A stretch of DNA of 64,000 nucleotides from Pseudoneobacillus sp052180215 (GTDB lineage: Bacteria > Bacillota > Bacilli > Bacillales > Cytobacillaceae). The notes below the pieces were generated by a model. It had not been told where the DNA came from, ran no database searches, and was given only the letters and a program-made list of their open reading frames with translations. Made by a program: the position numbers and the translations under genes. Below, piece after piece: positions 24,440-33,609 of this stretch (positions within the stretch are counted from its first letter, which is position 1; every line of letters begins with the position of its first letter). Location of the stretch: positions 3,010,001 to 3,074,000 of the forward strand of contig NZ_CP197471.1 in the NCBI RefSeq assembly GCF_052180215.1, in the 5' to 3' direction.

Positions 24440-26128
24440 TCAGAAAAGTTCACAAATTGGATCTCGAATAAAGTTACTTTGTTTTAAATAATCATAAGGA
24501 TGTTTTTTCTTTGCCAAAGCTTTTTCTCTAATAGCTAGTAAAGGCAAATTGTTCACTTGCTTTTCTTTTGAAATAACCTTCTGAGGCTGTTTTTGATTCA
24601 TTTCCATAGCCTGTTGAATAACAAGCAACTTCAATTGATTGTATTCTATATCAATAGGTTGTTTTTCAACGGCCTTTGTCACTAATTTCCGTATATCATT
24701 TACATCCAAAGCATTAAAAATCCCCAATGCAGATACTTCAACACTCAAATTTTCAATCGTATCACGACGCTTATAATTTAATGTGTTTAAGCGTTCTTTC
24801 ATCGCATCTTTTACTCTACCTTCATATTCAGTACCTTTCTTATGATTAATCATAAGATCGTCAAGATTAATCATAATATCCTCATATTTGTACATCGCTT
24901 TTATATTATTTTTACGAATAGCATTAAGCATTGGTTGGATAATTTTCATATCTACCTTTGCTGTTTGTCTTAGCACCTGAGGAGTTATTTTTTCATCTAT
25001 ATTCGTTTCATCAAATAACACTCGTTCCTGGGCAAGAATAAACAAATTCACAGCCACTGCAGTAATGCCTTGACACTCATCATAAAAAGCTTTTTTAAGC
25101 TCGTCAGTCAGCTCTGAGTGTTCTTTTAAACACTGTATATTCCAAAGTGTTTCTAAAAAAAATTCCCATTCCTCGCTATCTTCAGCCATTCGGTCCCAAA
25201 TTATCGATCCATCACTGGCTGCCCGACGTGCTTGGCGGAAGTTTCCTTTAAATAATAGTTGTGCTTTCGAGGTTCCAATTAATACGGTTGGGATTCCTAC
25301 TGTATTGGACATTGTAACAAAGAAGTTCAACATTTCCTCCTGTTCATGTTTGGAATTTAGAAGATGCTGAAGTTCATCAATGACTAATACACCTATACCA
25401 TATAAACTTGCGAGTGAAGTCATATACAATAGCATTGTTGATGTCACTCGCTGGAAATACCCAAACTTCTCTAAATAGTGAGTACCTAGCAAATCATCAA
25501 TTGCTTTAAAAAAACTTTTACATAATGTTGATAAGCTTCCATCATAAGGACAATCTATTTTTAACCAAACAATTTGAGTACGATTGAAAAACTGATCTTT
25601 GTATAATTCATGTTTTATGACTTGAGGATACATTGATAACAAGCGCTCAATCGCAGTTGTTTTGCCAATACCAGAAATACCAATAACAGCCAAGCTATCG
25701 GCTGTAGAACGAATATAATTGATCCGTTCTTCAATGTATTTATGAGCCTCTTTCTCATCTTCTCGTAACTCATGCAACACCCGAATACGTTCAAAAAAGG
25801 ATTTATCTAAAGGATTCCGGGCTAAGTATCCCCTACGAATTAAAGTTGATAAACGACGTTCTACTTCAAAATGAATTGGCAATGGTTGTATGAAATTTTT
25901 AATACGCTTCAGTACATGGTATCGGATATTTGTCTCACTTAGTTTATCCTGCTCAGTAATGCGTGGTGTGACCATAAATCTGTCTAGCACATCATCTTCG
26001 CTAAAAATCGGTGGAAGGGCTTCTATAAATGGATTATTACTATACTCTGACAAATCTTGTTCCTTATAATCAGCTTCTTCAAAGTCACCTTTAAGAACTA
26101 GATTATTTATCTTTTTCAAATTCCTCAT
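24440..26128 (-). CDS. tnsC: TnsC-type AAA+ regulator ATPase
   Basis: ATP-dependent adaptor that forms filaments on target DNA and links the target selector to the transposase. The Walker A motif is GISGIGKTT (residues 150-158) and Walker B is VLVIDELQHL (Asp251-Glu252). 562 residues. Its start overlaps the end of tnsB by 26 bp, and it ends 40 bp before the tnsD start used here, giving one tight operon. Confidence 0.94.
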   Translation of the reverse strand: MRNLKKINNLVLKGDFEEADYKEQDLSEYSNNPFIEALPPIFSEDDVLDRFMVTPRITEQDKLSETNIRYHVLKRIKNFIQPLPIHFEVERRLSTLIRRGYLARNPLDKSFFERIRVLHELREDEKEAHKYIEERINYIRSTADSLAVIGISGIGKTTAIERLLSMYPQVIKHELYKDQFFNRTQIVWLKIDCPYDGSLSTLCKSFFKAIDDLLGTHYLEKFGYFQRVTSTMLLYMTSLASLYGIGVLVIDELQHLLNSKHEQEEMLNFFVTMSNTVGIPTVLIGTSKAQLLFKGNFRQARRAASDGSIIWDRMAEDSEEWEFFLETLWNIQCLKEHSELTDELKKAFYDECQGITAVAVNLFILAQERVLFDETNIDEKITPQVLRQTAKVDMKIIQPMLNAIRKNNIKAMYKYEDIMINLDDLMINHKKGTEYEGRVKDAMKERLNTLNYKRRDTIENLSVEVSALGIFNALDVNDIRKLVTKAVEKQPIDIEYNQLKLLVIQQAMEMNQKQPQKVISKEKQVNNLPLLAIREKALAKKKHPYDYLKQSNFIRDPICELF

Positions 26129-28259
26129 CTCGCTTCTTTCGTAATTTATCCATTAAACGTGAGGTTGGTTTTTTTTGTGTTCGTATAATATCTGTTTTTA
26201 TATTAGTAAACTCCACCACTTGACCAGTATCACTTGTAGTTTTTTCAACTAAATCAAATTTTTCTTCTTCACGATTCATAATTTTTTGTGCTTGTCTATT
26301 CACTTTAGTGTTTTTCAATTTCTCAGCCTTGCTAACATTTGGGTTAACAGTTTGTTTTTTCTCTTTCTTTGCTTGTTTTATAACAGATTCAATTGCTGCA
26401 TCTACATTAAGAGTGTTTTCTTTTTGCTTATTAGCTTCTTGCTGTTTAGCTTCTTGTATTAGTTCTTGATAAAATTCAACCTCTTCAAGTGTGTTACCTT
26501 TATATTGGGAACTACTATCTAATAAGTAGCAAGGATCGAAATCTCGACCATCTGCATGTGGAATATAAATTTGACTCATTTCACGAGGATCGTATACTAC
26601 CCCGATACTTTGATTTCTCATTTTTAAATACCATTGTTCATTTAAAGCTTTTTCAGACCCGTATGATAATCCCTTAAATTTGATGCCTGCTCTTGTTATT
26701 CTCGCCTTTCCTTTAGGTAATAAATTCAATCTTAATATGTTTTGATTATTAATAGTCTGTAATCTTCCTTTTTTATTTTCAATGCCCCAATTCCATAAAT
26801 TAACCGGTGTAGCAGTTAGTCCTGCTACTATCATTTCTTTTTCTAAAGGATATTTATCAATGATTTTTTGATTATGATGTAACACTAGATGGACTATAAT
26901 TTTAGTGAACTCTGCAAGGTTTAAACTAGCATCTAAACGATAGTCTCTATCTCCACGTTCACGGTATTCTTTTTGGATAGCTCCTGGAGATTTGCGTTTT
27001 ATTTTTCCGTTAATAGTGCGGAATTGACGTTCAATAATTCCTTTTAAATCTCCACGATAAGGCGAGGTGTTTTCTATTTTGATATTTAAATTATTAATTA
27101 GATTTTCAACTGAATAACCCTCAAATTCTCCTCGGTCCGCAATTATTATTTCTGGTAGATGGTGGGCCGGCCATTGTGATTCCACAATCGTAATATCAAA
27201 TTTTTTGCAATACACTACTTTATCCATAGCCATGTTATCTAAAGCCATCATTGCACCTATCCATGATGGTCCTTCTAAACCTACATAAATGCCCGTTAAT
27301 AATCGTGAATAAACATCAATGACTCCATAAACAATTGGGCGACCAATAATCAGATTACGGTCGAACGAACTTACCAAATAGATATCTGCAATTGTTGCAT
27401 CAATTTGAAACCTTGTTCCCGGACCATCCGTTTCTAATGTTGAGTTACTTAAAATTGGTCTATGTTTCAGCTCAAATTCTTTTGGACTGTGACGCATTTG
27501 AAAATCTATTTTTGGATCTTCAAGTTTTTTAAACCAATAATAAAATTGATTGTAAGTTGGAATCCTACCTAAATCCCAAACTTTATATTTCCGTATACCA
27601 TTTTCATAATATTCATCTGAATAAAAGTCTCTTAATAGATAATCATACGTTTCCATAAGTGAAAGCTGTTCTTTTTTACGGTAATATTTTTTTATTACAT
27701 GCATAAATTGCTTTTTAACATACTCTGTTATGCTTATTCCTTCCTCATTTGTATATTTTCTTTTGGGACCGACTTTTGAAGTTTCCGTTAATATTTTTTC
27801 TTTACCTTTCCCGCCAGAGTATATGTAATCTGGAAGCAACGCATTTTTATTTAAACCCCTTTGCCAAAATCGTGTAAAAATACGCTTTACTTTTAATTTT
27901 GCTAAACCATATTTATTAGCAATATCAGTTAGAGCATTTTCACGTTCTTTTTGATTTAAGATAGCTTCTTTGTAAATATTCCAGTTTTCAGAAACTACTC
28001 TCCAATCTTCTTCACGTTTTTGAATCTGTTTCTTTGTTAAATCTTCGTCGGAATAGCTACTAGCAAAAGGATCTGGAATAGCAAGCAAAATATCACTTTG
28101 CATTTCATTTTCTAAATCGGAAAGCAAAATAGTTTTCGGCATAGATGTATCACCATGTAACTGTATGAAATAAGCAACATCATGATTTATCTCAATGATA
28201 CGGATACGATTTTTTTCTTCTTTGTCCGTATACTGGTAAACTTGGTTATAAAAGATCAT
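26103..28259 (-). CDS. tnsB: TnsB-type DDE transposase
   Basis: Transposase that binds the repeated end sites and joins the 3' ends to target DNA. The retroviral-integrase-type core has Asp287 (FQIDAT), Asp375 (IADRGEF) and Glu410 (GIIERQF); the last two are 35 residues apart, as in Tn7 TnsB. N-terminal DNA-binding domains precede it and the Lys/Glu-rich C-terminal tail probably contacts TnsC. It overlaps tnsA by 4 bp. Length 718 residues. Confidence 0.95.
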   Translation of the reverse strand: MIFYNQVYQYTDKEEKNRIRIIEINHDVAYFIQLHGDTSMPKTILLSDLENEMQSDILLAIPDPFASSYSDEDLTKKQIQKREEDWRVVSENWNIYKEAILNQKERENALTDIANKYGLAKLKVKRIFTRFWQRGLNKNALLPDYIYSGGKGKEKILTETSKVGPKRKYTNEEGISITEYVKKQFMHVIKKYYRKKEQLSLMETYDYLLRDFYSDEYYENGIRKYKVWDLGRIPTYNQFYYWFKKLEDPKIDFQMRHSPKEFELKHRPILSNSTLETDGPGTRFQIDATIADIYLVSSFDRNLIIGRPIVYGVIDVYSRLLTGIYVGLEGPSWIGAMMALDNMAMDKVVYCKKFDITIVESQWPAHHLPEIIIADRGEFEGYSVENLINNLNIKIENTSPYRGDLKGIIERQFRTINGKIKRKSPGAIQKEYRERGDRDYRLDASLNLAEFTKIIVHLVLHHNQKIIDKYPLEKEMIVAGLTATPVNLWNWGIENKKGRLQTINNQNILRLNLLPKGKARITRAGIKFKGLSYGSEKALNEQWYLKMRNQSIGVVYDPREMSQIYIPHADGRDFDPCYLLDSSSQYKGNTLEEVEFYQELIQEAKQQEANKQKENTLNVDAAIESVIKQAKKEKKQTVNPNVSKAEKLKNTKVNRQAQKIMNREEEKFDLVEKTTSDTGQVVEFTNIKTDIIRTQKKPTSRLMDKLRKKRDEEFEKDK

Positions 28260-29095
28260 ATCGCTTTCACCTTCTCAGAGAAGTCCTTTCGAACCGCTTC
28301 AATTTTGATAATGTGATTCACATCCAATTTATTATTCATGTCCATTTCAATTACTTTTGAAATAACGAGATGTTTAAATAAAGAAAGTCCGCATCCTTTT
28401 AATAAACAAAAATCACGTTCTATTTCTTTGCCAATTTGTTTAACTGACTTTTGTTGTTCTAATAAACTATGTAAGAAATAGATGCTCATATCTTCAATAT
28501 CTAATTGTGTACACTCATCAAACCCCTCAATGCTAAAAATATCAAAATATTCCCGTACAAACGCAATATTATGTGCCACTGTCTTTGGTATTTCTAAATC
28601 GGTTACGATACCCCAATCTACTTCATTTCTTTCCCAATAAATACGTTCAATTTCGAATTTCTCTAATACACGTTCATCCATTAGCTCATCTTTATATTTT
28701 AAAGTTCTTGCTAAATGTTGAGATTGACCATTTTTATTAATAGTAACTAAAAAGTCTGTAGTCATTTCTACTGGCTCACCTGTTTTAGGATTGGTGGGAT
28801 GTTTTATTCCTAATTCATCTGCAATAACTATTGTCTCAGCCACAGGTAGCAATGGATACTGCTCGCGAATGTCTATGACTGAATCGGAATATTCCAATAA
28901 ATAAAAATAGTTCCGTTCCAAGTCTGAAAGAAATTCATATTGTCTAGGTACTTTAATTCCTTTTAATCGGGTAGAACGTCCTAATGATGGTACATCTTGA
29001 ATTGTAATCCACGGTTTATAATCAACACCAAAACCCTGTCCAATCCCATCCTTCAATTTCTTCTCAGTTGATGATGAACGTTTGCGTTTTGCCAT
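28256..29095 (-). CDS. tnsA: TnsA-type endonuclease
   Basis: Restriction-endonuclease-fold nuclease that cuts the 5' ends, giving cut-and-paste transposition. The catalytic residues fit Tn7 TnsA (E63, D114, K132): Glu60 (SDLERNYF), Asp114 (TTDFL) and Lys133 (ARTLKYKDEL). The C-terminal half should bind TnsC. 279 residues. It is the first gene of the operon, starting about 230 bp from the right end. Confidence 0.95.
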   Translation of the reverse strand: MAKRKRSSSTEKKLKDGIGQGFGVDYKPWITIQDVPSLGRSTRLKGIKVPRQYEFLSDLERNYFYLLEYSDSVIDIREQYPLLPVAETIVIADELGIKHPTNPKTGEPVEMTTDFLVTINKNGQSQHLARTLKYKDELMDERVLEKFEIERIYWERNEVDWGIVTDLEIPKTVAHNIAFVREYFDIFSIEGFDECTQLDIEDMSIYFLHSLLEQQKSVKQIGKEIERDFCLLKGCGLSLFKHLVISKVIEMDMNNKLDVNHIIKIEAVRKDFSEKVKAI

Positions 29096-29200
29096 GAAAC
29101 CGCCTCCTAATTAAATGTTTTATTTGAAGTAAACCAGCAATTCAATTCAGTATTGGATAAAATTTAAGTAACATTCATAACTATATTTTCAGAAAAATAA

Positions 29201-29245
29201 AAAAGTAACCTCTTATGGCTATCATACCGAAGAGGTTACTTTTTA
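29201..29245. terminator. Bidirectional terminator inside the transposon right end
   Basis: A perfect 15-bp stem (AAAAAGTAACCTCTT and its complement) around a 15-nt loop, with T-runs on both strands. It lies between the TnsB-type sites and tnsA and would stop transcription coming from nrdJ, whose own terminator was split by the insertion. Confidence 0.85.
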
Positions 29246-29328
29246 TCAAACTTTATTATCGATTATCAATCTTTTTTATAAATTATCAAACTTTAATACA
29301 AATTATCAAACTTTAATTCAAAGCTACA
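29246..29328 (-). repeat. Tn7-like right end with four TnsB-type sites
   Basis: Read inward from 29328: TGTAGCTTTGAATT, then AAAGTTTGAT at 29305-29314, 29285-29294, 29266-29275 (AAAGATTGAT) and 29246-29255. Spacing is 20, 19 and 20 bp. Four closely packed sites are the known layout of the Tn7 right end. Confidence 0.9.
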
Positions 29329-29333
29329 CCATT
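29329..29333. repeat. Target-site duplication, right copy (CCATT)
   Basis: Second copy of the 5-bp duplication, 15 bp downstream of the nrdJ stop codon. It was part of the right arm of the nrdJ terminator hairpin before insertion. Confidence 0.9.
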
Positions 29334-29348
29334 CTCGAATTTATATCT

Positions 29349-31115
29349 TTACAATCCGCACTTTAATTGCGCATTACAGTTTGTACATGTATTACATCCA
29401 CCAATTTCTTTTACTTTCCCTTTGCGACAAACTGGGCAAGTATTACCTACCTCTGAGCCAATTGTTACATCAGTAGAGCGAATATCCGTAATAGTATCTA
29501 CTAAAACAACATGTTGTTTTGGCTCATCATCAAAGAGTGTATCATTTAGATTGTTATCTTCCGCTTTAAGGGTTAAAACTTGGGAGTCGCGTGATCCATC
29601 GACATACACTGTTCCACCCTTCGCTCCACCACGATACAAACGTTCGTAGACATGTTCAACCTGCTCAACACTATATCCCTTAGGGGCATTTACTGTTTTA
29701 CTAATAGAGCTGTCAATCCATCTTTGGATGACACATTGAACGTCGGCATGTGCTTCCGGAGCTAACTCCATCGCTGTTACAAACCAGTGTGGCAGATTAT
29801 TTGGATCTGCATCTGGATTACGGTCTAAATACTCTTGTACGATGTCAGCTTTTACTTCAATAAACTTACCTAGACGTCCGCTTCGGTAGTATGAGAATGA
29901 GAAATAAGGCTCTAAACCAGTTGAAACGCCAACCATCGTTCCTGTAGATCCAGTTGGAGCAACAGTTAGTAAATGGGAATTACGAATTCCATATTTTAAA
30001 ATATCCTGACGAACGTCTTCAGGCATTTTTTTCATAAATCCAGTGTTAATAAACGCATTGCGAAGGCGATTGGTTTCTTCCTCTTTTTCATTCGATAAAT
30101 ATGGGAAGCTTCCTTTTTCTTTTGCAAGTTCAATACTTGCTTCATAGGCAGTTGTTGCTATTGTTTCAAATACTTTATCAATTAATTGATTTCCTTTTTC
30201 TGAGCCGTATTCTGTTTCACAATAGATAAGTAGGTCATGTAGACCCATTACCCCTAATCCAACACGGCGCTCGCTTAATGCTTGCTTTTTATTTTCTTCA
30301 AGGAAATATGGAGTTGCATCGATAACGTTATCTTGCATTCTTACACCAACCGCGACTGTTTGCTTTAGTTTTTCAAAGTTTACAGTTTTTGTCTCTTTAT
30401 CTGCCATTTCCGCTAAGTTAACAGCAGCGAGGTTACAAACAGAATATGGTGCTAAGGGTTGTTCTCCACATGGGTTTGTAGCAACCACCTTTTGTCCATA
30501 TGCTTTTGCATTTGTCATATCATTGGCGTTGTCGATAAAGAAAATGCCTGGCTCAGCTGAGTACGTTGCACAAATATTTATTAAATTCCAAAGTTCCTTG
30601 GCTTTAACTTTTCTATATGTTCGAACCTTGTAACCAAGTTTTTCCCACTCACGAACATCTCCAACCTTATGCCATTCGGAGTTATATATCTTCATTCCTT
30701 CAGAATCATAACTTTCAACATCAGGGAAGCGTAATTCATATTCACTATCGTTTTCAACTGCATCCATAAAATCTTTTGTAAGACATACTGAGATATTTGC
30801 GCCAGTCAAAAACTCAGTATTATGAACACTATATGTTCCGCCGGTAAATAACTTCTCTTCAGCTTCATCAAGGATTAGCCTGTCGAAACCTCCTGTACCA
30901 GGTATGTCTTTATAGTTAAGAATTCCTTGGTACATAGCTATTTCTTTATCCATTAAAGGAGTAAATTTCAGCTTTTCTTTTGCAAGCTTCTTTATGGTCT
31001 CATCATTTGTCGTTTCTATTAAGAAACGTAGAATTCGAGGATTCTGCATTTTTGAAATGATAAATTCGATAATGTCCGGATGCCAATCCGACAACATAAT
31101 CATTTGAGCTCCACG
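29349..31115 (-). CDS. nrdJ: Class II ribonucleotide reductase NrdJ, 3' exon
   Basis: C-terminal two-thirds (588 codons) of the adenosylcobalamin-dependent ribonucleotide reductase, which makes deoxynucleotides with or without oxygen. It begins RGAQMIMLSDWHPDIIEFI in the middle of a conserved stretch. It contains the NPCGEQPLAPYSVCNLAAVNL active-site region and the PTGSTGTMVG loop, and ends in a Cys-rich tail (CPVCRKGKVKEIGG with CNTCTNC) expected to relay reducing power. It becomes a full gene only when joined to the 5' exon after intron removal; an ATG-like start at 31130 lies in the intron and is not used. Confidence 0.93.
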   Translation of the reverse strand, partial: RGAQMIMLSDWHPDIIEFIISKMQNPRILRFLIETTNDETIKKLAKEKLKFTPLMDKEIAMYQGILNYKDIPGTGGFDRLILDEAEEKLFTGGTYSVHNTEFLTGANISVCLTKDFMDAVENDSEYELRFPDVESYDSEGMKIYNSEWHKVGDVREWEKLGYKVRTYRKVKAKELWNLINICATYSAEPGIFFIDNANDMTNAKAYGQKVVATNPCGEQPLAPYSVCNLAAVNLAEMADKETKTVNFEKLKQTVAVGVRMQDNVIDATPYFLEENKKQALSERRVGLGVMGLHDLLIYCETEYGSEKGNQLIDKVFETIATTAYEASIELAKEKGSFPYLSNEKEEETNRLRNAFINTGFMKKMPEDVRQDILKYGIRNSHLLTVAPTGSTGTMVGVSTGLEPYFSFSYYRSGRLGKFIEVKADIVQEYLDRNPDADPNNLPHWFVTAMELAPEAHADVQCVIQRWIDSSISKTVNAPKGYSVEQVEHVYERLYRGGAKGGTVYVDGSRDSQVLTLKAEDNNLNDTLFDDEPKQHVVLVDTITDIRSTDVTIGSEVGNTCPVCRKGKVKEIGGCNTCTNCNAQLKCGL

Positions 31116-31444
31116 CTTTTTGTTACTCACTTAGTAAGTGGGCTAGGTCATTTCTGCCTAGCTCTCTAGCTTTCACTAGAGATCAGACTATATCATCAAG
31201 GTACATAAACCTTGTCTCGTGCCCTTAAAGTCGTTTCCGAGTTTTAAGTCTACTTTTTCCGTATTAGGAAATTTCGATAGTCGTTGAACGTTCATCTTCG
31301 TTTCCAAAGATGCTTCGCTGCTGATTGCCCAATCCTTTTTATTTTCAGACCCTCACGCACACCGTTACCAGTCACGTTGTGGTTAAAAAGGCTCTTAGGG
31401 TATCCCAGCAATTCACGAGATTTTAATCCCGCCGTTATAGGTTA
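31116..31444 (-). ncRNA. Group I intron in nrdJ
   Basis: A 329-nt insertion between codons ...GGA TCC CGT and CGT GGA GCT. The upstream exon ends in U and the intron ends in G, as group I rules require. Core-like sequences are visible on the minus strand: AATTGCTGGGATACCCTAAG early, GTTCAACGACTATCGA in the middle and GATGATATAGTCTGA late (P7-type pairing ACGACTAT with ATAGTC). There is no room for a homing endonuclease. Splicing restores ...LVEQGGSR-RGAQMIML..., which matches the NrdJ family. Confidence 0.9.
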
Positions 31445-32233
31445 ACGGGATCCACCTTGCTCCACAAGATGTGTCAACTTTGCAATATCATCTAACCACG
31501 ATACCGATCCAGATGATTTTCCGTTTACACCTTTAGCAAGTGTGTTTCTCGGTCTTAGTGTTGATCCATTTGTACCAACACCGCCGCCACGGCTCATAAT
31601 TTCCATTACCTGTTTGCGGTGTTCTGAGATTCCTTCACGAGAATCCGGGACAAAAGGCATCACATAACAATTGAAATAGGTTACATCTGTACCAGCACCT
31701 GCTCCATATAAAACACGTCCAGCAGGAATAAAGTTCATGGTAACTAATTCATGGTAAAACTTTTCGAACCACTCTTTTCTTTTCTCTTCCGTTTTTTCAA
31801 CAGAAGCCAAGCCAGTCGCATTACGCTTTGCCACTTGTTCATAAAAAACTTCCAATGGCTTTTCAATCACATCTAGAGAGCGAACAATAACTCCAGTACC
31901 AGCTTCCTCTGGATCATCTAGTACACCTCTAAATTCTTCGTCTACTAAAACTTGGGCCGTTTTCTTTTCCCAATCAATATCTAGTATGAATCCAAGTCCA
32001 CGTGCGGGAAATTTCGGATCTTCTTTTATAGTGAGTACAACGAAGTCACCGTTTGTTAATGTTACTTTCTCTGTATCTTTAAAAGTATAACGATCTAACA
32101 TAACTAAACGGGAAACACCTTTGTGAGTAATTTTCATATCAGGGGTAACTGGATGCACTTGTGGAAATAAGCGAATATCCTCATTTAATCTTTCATAGTT
32201 AATATCCATTTTTGGTCTTAACACAACAGACAT
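31445..32233 (-). CDS. nrdJ: Class II ribonucleotide reductase NrdJ, 5' exon
   Basis: N-terminal 263 codons of NrdJ, including the regions FIPAGRVLYGAGAGTDVTYFN, CYVMPFVPDSREG and MSRGGGVGTNGSTLRPRN. Unspliced, it would stop at a TAA just inside the intron (31442-31444). I start it at ATG 32233, which has AAGGAG 8 nt upstream, rather than the GTG 6 nt earlier. Two NrdR boxes lie about 100 bp upstream. Confidence 0.93.
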
Positions 32234-32334
32234 GATCACATCTCCTTCAAAAATCCTACTAAATTATGTTCAATATGAACCTATTAGGTGGAATCTAGTT
32301 GCTTGTTTTAAAATATCATAATTATTGATATAAA

Positions 32335-32383
32335 ATCAATATATAGTATATCAAATATTTTCGACACCACTATATATTGTGGT
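32335..32383 (-). promoter_or_regulatory. Paired NrdR boxes upstream of nrdJ
   Basis: ACCACTATATATTGTGGT (32366-32383, perfect palindrome) and ATCAATATATAGTATA (32335-32350) fit the NrdR box consensus acaCWATATWTWGtgt. Their centres are about 32 bp apart, three helical turns, the usual arrangement for repression of ribonucleotide reductase genes. Confidence 0.75.
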
Positions 32384-32547
32384 TCGATTACAAAAAATAA
32401 ATTTTGTCAAACGCAAGAAATAGTAGATTTGGGAGATTTTAAGAGATAGAGATATAAAAACAACAAATTTAGACTAAATTTAACAAATTTCAACCCTTGC
32501 TATTTTTCCCACTAGTACAATTGTACCAATGTAAATATTTCCAAAAA

Positions 32548-32576
32548 AAATAGTGACTATATTAAGTCACTTTTAA
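32548..32576 (-). terminator. Probable terminator of lipM
   Basis: An AGTGAC...GTCACT stem overlaps the lipM stop and is followed on the minus strand by a run of T residues. Confidence 0.6.
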
Positions 32577-33409
32577 CGTTTAAAATTCCATTCATCAGAT
32601 TCATATCGAGTACTAGCCAATTGTTGAACATAGTTCATTTCTTCAGCTGTAAGTGTATAAGGTTCCAACTCAATATTTAATCCTTCTTCAAAGCCTTCAA
32701 AGAATGCTTCTTTTGCTTCACCTAATTCAATTCTTCTAGGTGAGATTTCATTAATGGCTACCGCTTTATCTTTAAACGCCTTCTGCATTCTTTCCTTTAC
32801 GCGTTCACTTGGATATTTAAATAAACTAAAAAGCTTATCCTCATCTAAATCTAGTAGGATAGAGCCGTGTTGAAGAATAACTCCCTTTTGTCTTGTTTGG
32901 GCACTTCCTGCTACCTTTCGTCCTTCTACTACTAATTCATACCAACTCGGGGCATCAAAGCAAACAGCTGAACGCGGACTTTTTAGTGCTTCTTTTTCTT
33001 CAGCTGTTCTTGGAACGGCAAAGTATGCATCTAGACCCAGCATTTGAAAACCTTTTAATATCCCTTCGGAAATAACACGGTAGGCTTCGGTCACTGTTTT
33101 GGGCATATCCGGATATTCTTCTGAGACAATAACACTATATGTAAGCTCATGCTCGTGTAAAACTCCTCGACCACCTGTTGGTCTTCGCACAAATCCAAGT
33201 CTATGCTCTTGCACAGCATCTAAATCGATTTCTTTCTCTACTTTTTGGAAGTAGCCGATGGAAAGTGTTGCTGGATTCCAACCATAAAACCGGATAGTTG
33301 GTGGAATTTTCCCTTCACTATGCCAATCTAGTAATGCTTCATCTAATGCCATATTAAATGAAGGTGAACAATTCCCTGAATCTATGAATCGCCATACTTG
33401 TTTTTTCAT
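32573..33409 (-). CDS. lipM: Octanoyl-[ACP]:protein octanoyltransferase LipM
   Basis: Transfers octanoate from acyl-carrier protein to GcvH, the first step of lipoate assembly in Bacillus. The signatures are RRPTGGRGVLHEHELTYS, the catalytic Cys150 (SAVCFDAPSWYE; B. subtilis LipM also uses Cys150) and Lys165 (GRKVAGSAQTR). Length 278. It sits close to the gcv operon, whose enzyme needs lipoylated GcvH. Confidence 0.96.
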   Translation of the reverse strand: MKKQVWRFIDSGNCSPSFNMALDEALLDWHSEGKIPPTIRFYGWNPATLSIGYFQKVEKEIDLDAVQEHRLGFVRRPTGGRGVLHEHELTYSVIVSEEYPDMPKTVTEAYRVISEGILKGFQMLGLDAYFAVPRTAEEKEALKSPRSAVCFDAPSWYELVVEGRKVAGSAQTRQKGVILQHGSILLDLDEDKLFSLFKYPSERVKERMQKAFKDKAVAINEISPRRIELGEAKEAFFEGFEEGLNIELEPYTLTAEEMNYVQQLASTRYESDEWNFKR

Positions 33410-33609
33410 TTTCTATACCTCTTTTAGCTTTTTTCATTGTCGATAATTTAGTCTATCAAAAATGATTCTTAAATCAAAGTTTTGTGCATTTTACATTAGA
33501 AATTACTATCGTTTTCTTTACTAATATGACCTTTGCCTTATATAATATAGAATAGATTAGGTAGCTTGGAAGAATCTAAATCCATTCTTCCTAGAAAGGG
33601 GCAATCATA

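Larger units (their letters stand above)
13782..29328 (-). mobile_element. Complete Tn7-like transposon (tnsABCD) at the 3' end of nrdJ
   Basis: A 15,547-bp element. Its termini are inverted copies of TGTAGCTTTRAATTAAAG and it is flanked by CCATT duplications. At the right end it carries tnsA, tnsB, tnsC and a tnsD/tniQ-type targeting gene, all reading leftward, and about 8.5 kb of cargo at the left. As in Tn7 the tnsA-side end is nearest the target gene: it lies 15 bp after the nrdJ stop codon. No tnsE, integrase or CRISPR-Cas genes are seen. The cargo consists of small membrane and lipoprotein genes, remnants of insertion sequences and two non-autonomous elements. Strand given is that of the tns genes. 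Confidence 0.95.

Noticed and set aside
29246..29328. Regularly spaced repeats resembling a short CRISPR array
   Set aside because: The repeat unit is only about 10 bp within 20-bp periods, lies at a transposon terminus, matches the left end inverted, and has no cas genes; it is a TnsB-type site array.
31116..31130. Independent start of a second ribonucleotide reductase gene at 31130
   Set aside because: The codons before RGAQM belong to the intron; the two parts together make one normal NrdJ.
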